A stretch of DNA of 64,000 nucleotides. Origin: Trissonchulus latispiculum (taxonomy: Eukaryota > Nematoda > Enoplea > Enoplida > Ironidae). The notes beneath the pieces were generated by a model that saw only the letters and a list, made by a program, of their open reading frames with translations, made no database searches and was not told the DNA's origin. The DNA is taken from assembly GCA_030248195.1 (NCBI GenBank), contig JASAND010013532.1, positions 1-64,000 of the forward strand, in the 5' to 3' direction. Both the position numbers and the translations under genes were made by a program. Positions 34,301-46,300 of this stretch are shown piece after piece; the first letter of the stretch is position 1; each line of letters starts with the position of its first letter.

Positions 34301-37300
34301 TTGCTGAAAAGATGTATATAGGGGTTTTCGGGGTCGCAGAACACGAATCTGAAGTCCGTTTTTCGATTCAGCTTTCCGTTAGCTCAGTATAAGCTTACAT
34401 CTTAAGGTTAAATGTTTAGCTTATACTGAGCTAACGAAAAGCTGAATCGAAAAACGGACTTCAGATTCGTGTTCTACGACCCCGAAAACCCCTATATACA
34501 TCCTTTCAGCAAAATCGAAGACAAAAATTTTTCGGTTTCCCTTGGTCCCCCCTTAGAAGTCGAAAAATTTCGGATTTCGCGAAATCGAAAATTTTGCGAT
34601 ATTTAAACTCAGCGTGGTCGAAAACATAACCACACCAAATTTTAGCTCATTTGGTCAAGTTTTAAGGATTTTGAGTACTGGGGGGGGGAACGAGATAAGA
34701 CCCGCAGGATGGTCCGAACATGCTAAGTTCTACACAGACTTAAAAGTTTTGACTTGACCGGAATTTTTTGTTAAATATCTTAATTTTTCAAGAAAGTTAA
34801 ACAGCAGTTTGACATATCCTATTAAATTTATAATTTTGTTGCAAATGTTTAGAAAATTAGCTTTCCGTTTAAGGTTTAAAATGATAGGACCCTCACAAGT
34901 TTCTTTGCTCCAGCCCTACCTAGGATCCGGTCCGATGTTAAAGTATGGTTACAGTTTTTACGTTCAATTAGTCTACAAAACAAGCAACCTCTAAAAGGGG
35001 TAGAGTTCCGCGCTAGGTGTTGACGTTGACAAGACGTGTCTGTGAATGTATTACGTCAAACTCTTGTATTGGATTGTTGGATATTGGATTATTGTATGTA
35101 CCATTCTTGTCCCACATCTCTACTGGTCCGGCAGGACCGGGAAATTTTATTGAAATGAAACGCATACACACGGTGAGCTGACTGGGGAGATGGCTGGATG
35201 CAGTCCCCGCTTCGCAGCTCAAAACACGAAAGTTCCAAACTTCTGCTGCCAGTCGGCGACGGATTTATAGACTTTTACTATAAAATTGGTGCTACAGTAC
35301 CAAATCTACCACCCCTCCTTCCTATTAATTACTATTGCATTAACCGAGATTTGCAAGGAGTTGACCGCTCAAGAGGGGAAACCCTTTTGAGTGGAGCCAA
35401 CGGGTGATCACGAATGCATAGCAGCAGCGGGGTCACTTCTGTTTCGACAGTAGCCTTGATGACACATCGGGTAATTGCATACAGCAATTATTCAGTGCCT
35501 GATCTTGATTCCCTACCCCCTGCGAAAAAGCAAAATTTGGATCAGGCACTACCCCTACAGGCGAAAGCGACTGGGGTGTGGCAAGTAGCGAAAAAAAACT
35601 TTCAGCAAAATTGGAATGGGCCGTGTGGTATCAGTTTTGCCTATGCAAAAGCAACTTAGGAAAAACTCCTTTGACCTTTTATCCATTTTTGTAATTTTGT
35701 ATTGTTGTATGTAATCTGTCGTTTGTAATGTATCTCTAATCTGTAATCTCGTTTCCAAGCTTAATCTTTAAGCCTAATTGCACTAAATTGGCGTTTCGTC
35801 AATCTGACCGAACATACTGAGAAATACCCAAATCATCTGGTAGACATCGATGCCGAAATTTCTTCAGTACAGCAAACAGGGGAGAATTGAGTCTGTTCGT
35901 GCTTTATTTTAATTAATATTATAGTTGTTGCGATTTGTTTGTTTGTTTCAGAAACTACTCCTGCAACCAAAGACATTACTACTGAATTTGCAGTAGACGA
36001 ACCAGCAGTTACTGTTAAATCTACAGTCGCTACAAGTAAGCTACGTTTACTAGTTAGGATTATTTTGTGAGGCCGGCTGGGATTTCACCGGCTCGGAGCA
36101 GTTTGCAGTGCAGCTATATTATGATTGCTAAGAGATTGATCCTAGTGTTATGTTATAAAAATAGCATAACGTAGCAAAGAAAAGTAGTATAGCTAGATTT
36201 AAAGTTCATTTTAAGCTTAGTTGCTATAAATTGTAAATTTTCTGATTGTTGATTTGCTTCCCGGCCAGTCGGCCGGCCGGCGAGCGAAAGTCGGCCGGCG
36301 GCGAAACGCGGCCGGCAGGCATTAAGCACGAGTTGAGATAACGTGGTGGGATGAGAGGAGGTAGACCCACAGACCCGCAAAAGACGGGTAGACTTCCTTG
36401 CTAGGAAAGAAAATGTGGTAGACCTCTAAGCTGTTCTGACGAAAAGTTGAACATTTCTAAGCAGCAATTTCAGAAAATTACTCAGAAATCACTCAACCGC
36501 CTTTGAAATCATAAGCTTGGATATTGTTGGTAGGTTGTAGGCACACCAAACGGAAGGTCAAGTTTTACTAACCCTTGTGGTGTGGGTGCATGCATGCTGG
36601 AAGCTGATGAGTTCAAAAATTAAAAAATTTTAAAAAATCTAATATTTTAGTTTGGTAAGGGGGGCCAAGGGGAAGCAAAAAATTTTTTGAAAAACATTTT
36701 GCTGAAAACTTACATACACGGGTTTTCTGGGGTGCTGAGCACGAATCTGAAATCCGTTTTTCGATTCAGCTTTTCGTTAGCTCAGTATAAGCTAAAGTTG
36801 TAAGCTTAACATGTAAGCTTATACTGAGCAAATAAAAAGCTGACGAAAAGCTTTCCAAGCGGGGGGGGAGCATTCACATATTGTAGTCGGAGCACCGTTA
36901 CGCAATGCCTAGAACAGAAGCTCTCTAGTAGTTACTATTCTTCTTATTGTATAGTGTAATTATGCACTCTTGCCATAGTTCTTAGTTCAATGAACTGTTT
37001 CTGACCAATATATATATTTCAAGTTTTTTAAATTTAGCACTCACAACAGAAACTTCTTCGGTTGAAGAAACTGAGGCGGAAACTGAGGAAGAAACGGCTG
37101 AAGAAACTGCTGAAGAAACTGAGGAAGAGACTGAAGAAGAAACGACTGATGAAACTGAGGAGGAAACTGAGGAAGAAACGGCTGAAGAAACTGAGGAGGA
37201 AACTGAGGAGGAAACTGAGGAAGAAACGGCTAAAGAAACTGAGGAGGAAACTGAGGAAGAAACGGCTGAAGAAACTGAAGAAGAAACTGAGGAGGAAACT

Positions 37301-40300
37301 GAGGAAGAAACGGACGAAGAAACTGAAGAAGAAACTGAGGAGGAAACTGAGGAGGAAACTGAGGAAGAAACGGCTGAAGAAACTGAGGAAGAAACTGAGG
37401 AGGAAACTGAGGAAGAAACTGCTGAAGAAACTGAAGAAGAAACTGAGGAGGAAACTGAGGAAGAAACTGAGGAAGAAACTGCTGAAGAAACTGAAGAAGA
37501 AACTGAGGAGGAAACTGAAGAAGAGACTGAGGAGGAAACTTTGGAAGAAACGGCTGAAGAAACAGAGGAACAAACGGACGAAGAAACCGAGGAAGAAACT
37601 GAAGAAGAAACTGAGGAGGAAGCGGCTGAAGAAACTGAAGAAGAAACGGCTGAAGAAACTGAGGAAGAGACTGAAGAAGAAACGACTGAGGAAGCTGAAG
37701 AAGAAACTGAAGAAGAAACGGCTGAAGAAACAGAGGAAGAAACGGACGAAGAAACTGAGGAGGAAATTGAGGAGGAAACTGAGGAAAAAACGGCTGAAGA
37801 AACTGAAGAAGAAACTGAGGAAGAAACTGAGGAAGAAACGGATGAAGAAACAGAGGAAGAAACGGACGAAGAAACTGAGGAGGAAACTGAGGAAGAAACT
37901 GAGGAAGAAACTGCTGAAGAAACTGAAGAAGAAACTGAGGAAGAAACTGAGGAGGAAACGGATGAAGAACCTGAAGAAGGGGAAACATCTGAAGGCAAAT
38001 CCTGTAAGTGCTATCAATAATATTACCTAGTGCTGGCAGTTGTGTTCATTTATGCTAAGACTAATTATCCGCACAAAGCACAGCATCCGCACTGCTCCAC
38101 AACACCTCACACTTTACGGAAAGTTAGTGTTTGCAGTATTGACATGCAGATGACAACGACTTTGATCATGAGCGCTGTTGGAAATAATTTTTGCGTAGTC
38201 CTAAATTTGTCGCAAATTTTTGTGGAGTGCTAAAATCCGGATTGTGCAGGGGATGCGCAACCCTTATTGGGGTGGCTCCAAGTGCTACCAGGGGGAGTGA
38301 ATCCCCCAACCCACAAGCACAAGTATGGCTGACTTGACACCTTGCGGTCGTAATCATACCTGAACGGGAGGCCAAATTTAACTGACCCTTGTGGAAGCAC
38401 ATTTGGGTACCCCTTGTGAGAGCGATTTTTCTTAGGGGTACTTTTGAAGGCGATTTTTAAGCGATTTTTGCCATTTTTAACAAAAAACAGCTATTTCTTA
38501 GCAAAAACTCGTTTTTTCGGACGTTTTTTCGCAAAAATAATGATTTTAAGTGAAAAATTGGGGCGAAGCCGGAAAATTTTTGGAAATTTTAGTCGTAAAA
38601 CCTATTTTTTGGGCAATTTTCTTACCCCTTGTGGCCAATTTTCTTACCCCTTGTGGCCAATTTTCTTACCCCTTGTGGGAGCAATTTTGCGACCCCTTGT
38701 GGACGACTTCGCCGGGGGGGGGGGAAATTTCCCCCCCCCCTCCTCCCCCCACGTTATTACTTTAAACATTTTAACCCAACTTCATAAGATCTCCCCCTTC
38801 AATGTCGGACTGTCATTTTCTATACTTTTCGTTTTCGTAATCAAAAGGATTCTGACGGTGAACCGGTCTTCTGTTTCTCACTGGTATCTACGTGGCGGGT
38901 CTGTATTCCGTGGGATATTAGGAGCTGGTTCAACCACCCGGTCTTGTATTGCTCCTCTTTGGAGGTCAGGCCCTAGCCCCAGCGGTTCCACCTCCTGTTA
39001 GTTCACCGTCTTGTCCCCCTTCAGTGGTCACCCATGTCGGAAGATGCCAATCTCTTTCGTCGCGCTTATCTACTGTTCCCCTCTTTCTCACATGGCTCAC
39101 GTGACATCGCTGTTGCTCTCCCGAATACCGAATACCCTCACGATGCGGCGTCCTTCCCAGCCCTGTACCGTTCCAGGCTCCCATGACCAATTCCCATAGT
39201 TGTATCGTTTATACCAAACCGGCTGTCCAATTCGGAATTTGGGGTCTTGTGTTTCTTGAGGTGTATTTCCTTCTTTCGATTGATCGTATTTTGTCAACAG
39301 GTTCCGTCCCCATAACAGTTCAGCTGGTGATTCGCCCAATTCTTTCTTTGTCGATCTATAGCAAAACAGATAATCCGAAACAGCTTTATTTAGCAACTCT
39401 TTTGATGTGAAGGGACGTGATCCGAGCTTTTGCTTGAACATTTTTACGTATCTTTCCGCGATCCCGTTAGACTGCGGATGATGTGCCGGCGATCTGACAT
39501 GTAGGACCCCATTCTCCAAACAAAAAAATTCAAACTGCCGAGATATAAAGCAAGTGCCGTTATCACTGACTAAGGTCTTAGGAATATCGTAGGTTGAAAA
39601 CCTGCGGCGGAGGGAGTCTATGGTAGGCTGTGATGACAGATTTGGCACCGGAACTACGTCTAACCAACAGGAGTAGCTGTCTACAACTAGGAGCCAATAA
39701 CTTCCATGGAAGGGACCCAAGTGGGCAATGTGGATACAATCTGGGGCGGTCTGCTTGCTTGCTAGGGGCGGTCCAATTTCCCAGCTGTGAAGCTGGACTA
39801 CTCTGAGATTGCTGACAATGCGAACAATCCGCCATAAATTGCCTGATAATGCCGTCAATCCCGGGCCACCACACAAATTGGTGGCAACGGGAAGCCATCC
39901 TAGTCTGGCCCAAGTGACCTTTGTGTAAATCAGCCAGGATGTGATTTTGAAGATTCGAGGGAATTATTATTCAGTGACCCCATAGCAGTAATCCGTTGGC
40001 ACTTATTATTTCATACCTTTTGGCATAATATTCTGAAAATTCTCTAGGCACTTTCCTTGTCCAACCAGTTGCTTGCCATTTCTGTACTAGTTGTAAATTC
40101 TTGTCTATGGCAGTCCTCTCTTCAGATCATTCATGGCTACCGGCAGCTGGTTGTCAGACAGCCAAACATCGGGGGATCTTCTTGATTTCTATACTATCTG
40201 GATCATCTCGTTCGCTAGGTTGATGTAGAGGAAGTCTCGAGAGGGCATCTGCGTTGGCATGGCTATGCGTCGTTCGGAACTCAATCTGAAATGACAATGA

Positions 40301-43300
40301 CATTAAGATCATGGCCTATCTTTGTAACCTGCTCAAAGACAATAGTGGCAATGCTTTGGAGGGATGTAGTAAACTAGTGAGCGGTTTGTGATCAGTTTGA
40401 AGCGTAAACGTCGATCCTATGAGGTACATGTAGAATCTTTTGATAGCAAACACGATTGCATAAGCTTCCTTTTCTATTTGTGAATAATCTTTTGAGCGCC
40501 GTTTAATGTTTTGGAAGCAAATGCTATCGGTTTTTCGGTGCCGTCCGGAAATTTGAGACTGAGAACGGCACCTGCACCATAAGCAGAAGCATCGCAGGCC
40601 AAGATCAGTGGTAGTTTCGACAGACATCTTCGCCAATGATAGAGGCGCTCGCTCCCGTGTCTAGTACTTCCATTGGAATCCATTCACCATTGATGCAAAG
40701 CTTAGTACACCATGGTTCGTTCTGGTTTTCGTTTACAGAATGTAACTCCCCACTGGATAGTCTTCTGGATAACAGTGACCTTGTTCAGGACTCGATGAAG
40801 TAGGTTCTTCTTCGTCTTTATTGAAAACTTGATGTACAGGGGCTTTTCTGGTTATCGTCTTGGAACGATCTGGGAACTGTCCGGGAGGTTTAGGCTTATG
40901 ATAACAAATTCTCGCGAAGTTGCCCCAATTTTCCCACAGTTATTGCACTTCTGATCTTTGGCCAGACATCGATGATTCCGAATATTTTTCGATCCACAGC
41001 GGTCACAAACGGAACCATTGTCGTTTTTGGCGCCTCTGGTCCAGTGAACGGAATCGGACTCGCACTGTCCATTTCTGATCTTCTGCATACAGCCATCCAT
41101 CGGATTCAGAGGTTTCTAAGGTCAGTGCCAGCTTAACAGCTTTTGCGAATGTCATCTCTTTCTCACTGAGCAGTTTTCGCTGAATGCCAGCATTTGCCAT
41201 TCCCACAATCAGCCGATCCCTCATTTGTTCGTTTATGTTGTCGGCAGAGAACCCGGCCCATGTCGCTAGCCTGCGCACCCGCGCTATGAAGTCGTTCAGT
41301 TTCTCAGACTTGTCTTGGTAGGCTGTGTGAAATCGGAACCTTTCCATTAGTTGTGTTGGCTCCGGATCCAGATGATCTTTCAAAGCGCCGCACAGCTGTT
41401 GAAAGGCAGGTCTTTCGGTTTCTCAGGGGCAGTCAAAGATTTCCAGAATGTCATAGGTGTCCGGACCCACGGACACGATAAGGAAAGCCCACTTTCATGG
41501 CGTCAACCTCTACCTGCTTCACCAACAACGCCGCCTCTAGTCGTTCCTGAGGAAACGGAATTAGGATTCTGTGCCTCCGTCAAATTGACAAAACTGGAAG
41601 TTGTCCATCTTAGGATTCGCAGCGCCAATGTAGTGATGCGCTACTATGTACAACCAATTCAAAACTGACACAAACTTCACTCGAACCGTGGCTTATATAA
41701 GGTACGAGTTCTGGCATAGAATGATTACAAAGTAGGTACAGCAAAGTAACATATCCTCGCCAAAGTTAGTACTTTTAACATTTTAACCCAACTCCATAAC
41801 AAAAACTCAACTCCATAACGACCCAGAGACTCGTCCTGGAGCGTCCTTCCAACGGCACCCGGTACAGTCTTTGCTTGCTTGCTGTTTACTGGCACCGGAC
41901 ATCCCTAACGGATTTGTTTGTTTTAGCCATCACGACACCGTCGCTGGCTGTTCCGTCAACCACTACAATAAGCATCCAAGTACCATGTGAGCGACTGTTA
42001 ATTAATGTCAAGAACTAGGGATCTGTACGACATAGCATTGAGACAATCTTTTCAGCACACGTTAAACACAAATGCAGTTGGCAATTCATGTTGAAGCTGC
42101 CAAATTTTTGGAATTGAAGCTTCCCAAACAGATTATTAGAATGTATCCATTTTCAGAGCTACCGAATCAAGTTCCACTGCTTGTAGTGTCATTCATAATT
42201 ACTGTTTATTGCAGCTGTGACTACGCCCTCTCTGGCTGTTCCGTCCATTACAACACCTAGCATAGAAGCACCATGTGAGTTTCCCAGAGTTTAGAATAAT
42301 TAATGATCGCTTTTCTAGCTCCTTATACTTAGTAACAGTGGTTCTTAGGTAAACTCTGGAAAAGTGCAGTTTTTGCTTGTTTGCTGTTTACTGGCACCGG
42401 ACATCCCTAACGGATTTGTTTGTTTTAGCCATCACGACGCCGTCGCTGGCTGTTCCGTCTATCACTACGCCAAGCATCCAAGTACCATGTGAGCAACTGT
42501 TAATTAATGTCAAGAACTAGGGATCTGTACGACATAGCATTGAGACAAGCTCTTCGGCACGCATTAAACCAAAATGGAGTTGCCAATTCATGTTGAAGCT
42601 ACCAAGAGATGAGGGAATTTTGCAGCAGTTTTAACGGCTAACAAATCAAGTTCCACTGTTAATAGTGATAGTAATATTTCTAATTACTGTTTATTGCAGC
42701 TGTGACTACGCCGTCGCTGGCTGTTCAGACACTTACAACACCTAGCATAGAACTACCATGTGAGTTGGCTTGAGTTCAGAATAATTAAGGAACGCTTTTA
42801 AAGCTCCTTAAACTTAGTAACAGTGATAATCAGAGTAACTTTTTGTAAAAGAGACGTTAACAATTGTTTTCTGCGGACTCAACTCAACTTCATAACGACT
42901 CAGAGACTCGTCATGGAGCGTTCTACCAACGACACCCGATGCAGTCTCTGCTTGCTTGCTGTTTACTGGCACCGGACATCCCTATCTGATTTGTTTGTTT
43001 TAGCCATCACGACACCGTCGCTGGCTGCTTCCGTCTATTACTACGCCAAGCATCCAAGTACCATGTGAGCCATTGTTAATTAATGTCAAGAACTAGGGAT
43101 CTGTACGACATAGCATTGAGACAATCTTTACAGCACGTTAAATTAAATTAGCACATTAAAGCACATTACAGCACACGAAATAGTCGATTTAATTAAAAAA
43201 TTAAAACGTGGTAAATTAAAACTGAATAAAATGCTGGATATCCATCAAATTTTAAGGTTGTCCGTATAATCAGTATGTTTATAATCAACTCATTTCCTGA

Positions 43301-46300
43301 TTCTTGAAAAGGGTACTCATTTCAGATGTTTTCCAGTACAACCCTGTAATTCAAAACATATCTGAACAAAGCCACTTCAACATGTTAAAATTCGGAAACA
43401 GCAACTTAAACTATTAACTGCAAAACTTGGTTTCAAAATTAATGTCAAAATCGCTCAACTCATTGACGCAATTTTTGCGATTACAACAAAGAAACTTAAA
43501 ACTAAATTTTAATGATATATAAATTTGAAATTTTTTGATGGTTTGCACCTGCTGAAAATATGAAAAATTTTGCGGGCCGGGCCGAGCGGGCCGAAAAATC
43601 TGACGGGCCGGGCCGAGCGGGGCGATACCTTTTTCACGAGCGGGCCGGGCGGGCCGAAGAAAATTTTTACGGGCCGGGCCGAGCCGCGCTGCAAATTTTG
43701 GCTAGTGCAGGTCTCTAGAAGCTACCAAGAGTTGAATTTGTGGAATTGAAAATTTCCGAGATTATTATAATGTAGCAGTTTTCAACAGCTATCAGATCAA
43801 GGTACACTGTTAGTGGTTTTATTCTTAATTACTGGTTTGTTGCAGCTGTGACTACGCCGTCGCTGGCTGTTCCGTCCATTACAACACCTAGCATAGAAGT
43901 ACCCTGTGAGTTCTTTGAGCTAAAATGATTAAAGAACGGACTCCTAAGATATTAAATAAGTCTAACGTTAATCGCAGTCGCCTGTGTAGTATACTTCCGG
44001 AAGTGACCTTAACAATTATGATTTTCGAAATAAAAATAAACTCAACGTCCCACCAAATGCGCCATGCGTCCACTACTGTTATTATTTGTTTCAGCTATCA
44101 CGAACCCGTCACTGGCAGTTCCTTCCATTACTACCCCAAGTATTCCTGGTCCATGTGAGTTCCGTTTTTCGAATTCGTGATTGGTAGAACCCCCGAGCTT
44201 TACGCGAAATCAACTCCAAATCTTTGAAATCTTGAAAACTGTTGTCCATTGCGAATGACTACAAAGAAGTTGTAAACGAAATTTATATTTTAGTTTTGGT
44301 GCCCGTTCACGGGAACAAAACATTGACGAAAGAACTGCGTTTTTAAATCAACAAGCAGCAAAAATGTTTTGAACTCAAGCGTTGTAGAAACGTCACCATG
44401 CGGAATTTCGTATATTATTTGCCAGGGTTTTGACGATTTTTGAGCTCAGTGGAGTCAAATGAGAAAGACCCCTCTATTCCAATGCTAACGCTTTATCCAT
44501 CATGCTTACTTGCTTCCTCCGCTGACCCGGTCTTGACTACGGCTGTTTTGATGATCAAAAATCAAAAATCAGAATTAATTTTGATGCGATTTTTGATTTT
44601 TGATTCAAAATCAAAAATCATAATTATTGAAATTTGAAGGTGAATAAAAAATCAGCAAGAGTGGCCCCTAAAAGGGGATGGTTCTGTATCTGAGCGTTAG
44701 GAAAAAAGGCAGTATATGGCGCTGAATGTGAAAATGAGTCTATTTAGAGGGTTATAGGTTTTACTGAAGGCAACATTAAACAGCCATTACTTTTCATTGC
44801 TTGGAGTTAAATTTTAAAAATCGAAATGTAGCTCAACATTTTAATTTCTCAGGCGTGCCCAAGTTAAATTTTAATTTCCACGATCAGCGATTAAACAAGT
44901 ACAATCTTTTGGAATTAGTATAGACTTTACAAAACATCCTCTAGCTGGGGACAAATCCTTAGTTTTTACCAAAGCGCTTGTCGTTGTGGACTAATGGGAT
45001 CATTGTATCCGGAAACTGAATCGATTGAGTCTTTTACAAAACAGACGATTACGTGAATAGTACTAAGTCAGATAGTTCAACATAGCATTCAGCTATAGCA
45101 GCAACTATTTAGTATCGGTTGCGACGCATCCCGTCGCTGTTGTAACTAGTCTGGAAAAGTCAAGAATCTAGCTCGCATTATACATAGTAAGCCATTTGTT
45201 AAAATAAACATTTTTAATTTCTGTTTAAGACAGACTAATCTAAATCAAATTTATCAAAGCTGCCAATCGAGTCGCCAGTTACTTGTTATCTGTTCTCAAA
45301 ATCTGCTGATCTCATTTGCATAAATACTGGAATCCTTTAAAACAGTTTTCATCAGAGCAATTTTCAGGGGGGGGGCTATGAAAGCATCAATTTCGTAGAA
45401 ATTTTGTCTTAAGGGGGTACGATGGGAGAAAACAAAATATTGAAACAGTCTGGTGCACAATATATCAACCACAAATACTTAGTAGTGTTTTACTAATTCA
45501 AAAATTAAAATTTTTCAAATAAAAAAGCATAAATTAGCTAATCTTATCAGGCCCCCTTCGGTTAAAAAAACGGAGCTGGACCCTATACTAGGCCTACGTT
45601 GAAGATAGGAGAAGTTTGAACTGAGCAGCTGTTTATAGTGCAATTCCTATCTATTTTCCGTGTAAGTTGTTCTGCCTCCAGGCAGAACAAAAACCAGAAG
45701 TGCAAAATTTTGCACCTGCATCAAAAATCTAGATCAAAATGTTTGGTTTTGAGCGAATCAATCTTTTTGATTTTTGATTTTTCTTTTCTAGCTGTGGCTT
45801 TCAGCATGCAAAACTGGCTAATGTCTTTCTTAACCACACTGAAAGAAACTAGCAAATCTATTGAAACTTGGTTTGCTGATGTTTCTTCAGTTCTTATATA
45901 TTTGTTTTTATATATAATACTAAAAGCTGTTCATTGCGATGACACCACTACTGCTTATGCGTTCCTGGTGAATTAGTCCGTATACTCCGTATTTTTTTTG
46001 TTTTTGCTACGGACTCAACCACCACCAAGGCACTACATGAGGCCTATATGGTGTTGCTCTCCGCAGTCCTTTAAAAGTGGTGGACAAGAAGCGGAGAAGC
46101 GAAGACCACGGATAGAAAATGTGATCCCCAAGCCAAGTCGGTGTACGGTTATTGGCCAGTGGCCGCAGTCACACCCAAGGCAAACGACGTTGACTGTCTG
46201 CAACACCGTTTGCCCCCCGCATACCTCAAGTGACTAATATGGCTGAAACCTAGATAGGCCTACTCGGAAAGCCTGGGGACAAAAAAAGGAGGCTGCAGAA

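Larger units (their letters stand above)
38755..41801 (-). mobile_element. Ty3/gypsy retrotransposon, internally deleted, antisense in intron 5
   Basis: The 5' LTR (on the right) spans about 41629-41801, begins TG and ends CA, and has a TATATAAG box near 41694; a primer-binding-site-like TTGGCGCTGCGAATCC sequence follows it in element orientation. The 3' LTR (on the left) is cut to about 35 bp, next to a polypurine tract (GAAGGGGGAGA) at 38788-38800. In element order: gag, zinc knuckle, protease start, RNase H, integrase. The reverse transcriptase is missing. Frameshifts occur in gag-knuckle and in RNase H. It inserted into a host-gene intron in the opposite orientation. Confidence 0.85.

Noticed and set aside
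37062..38030. Long Lys/Leu-rich, Ser/Val-rich, Phe-rich and Gln/Phe-rich reading frames over the same repeat
   Set aside because: Shadows of the Glu/Thr repeat: a 12-bp-based repeat has no stops in several frames. Splice phase supports only the Glu/Thr frame.
45107..45165. Twelfth repeat exon in the R7-R8 intron
   Set aside because: GCGACGCATCCCGTCGCTGTTG resembles a repeat exon and follows a ttag, but there is no usable donor and the unit is short. At best a relic.
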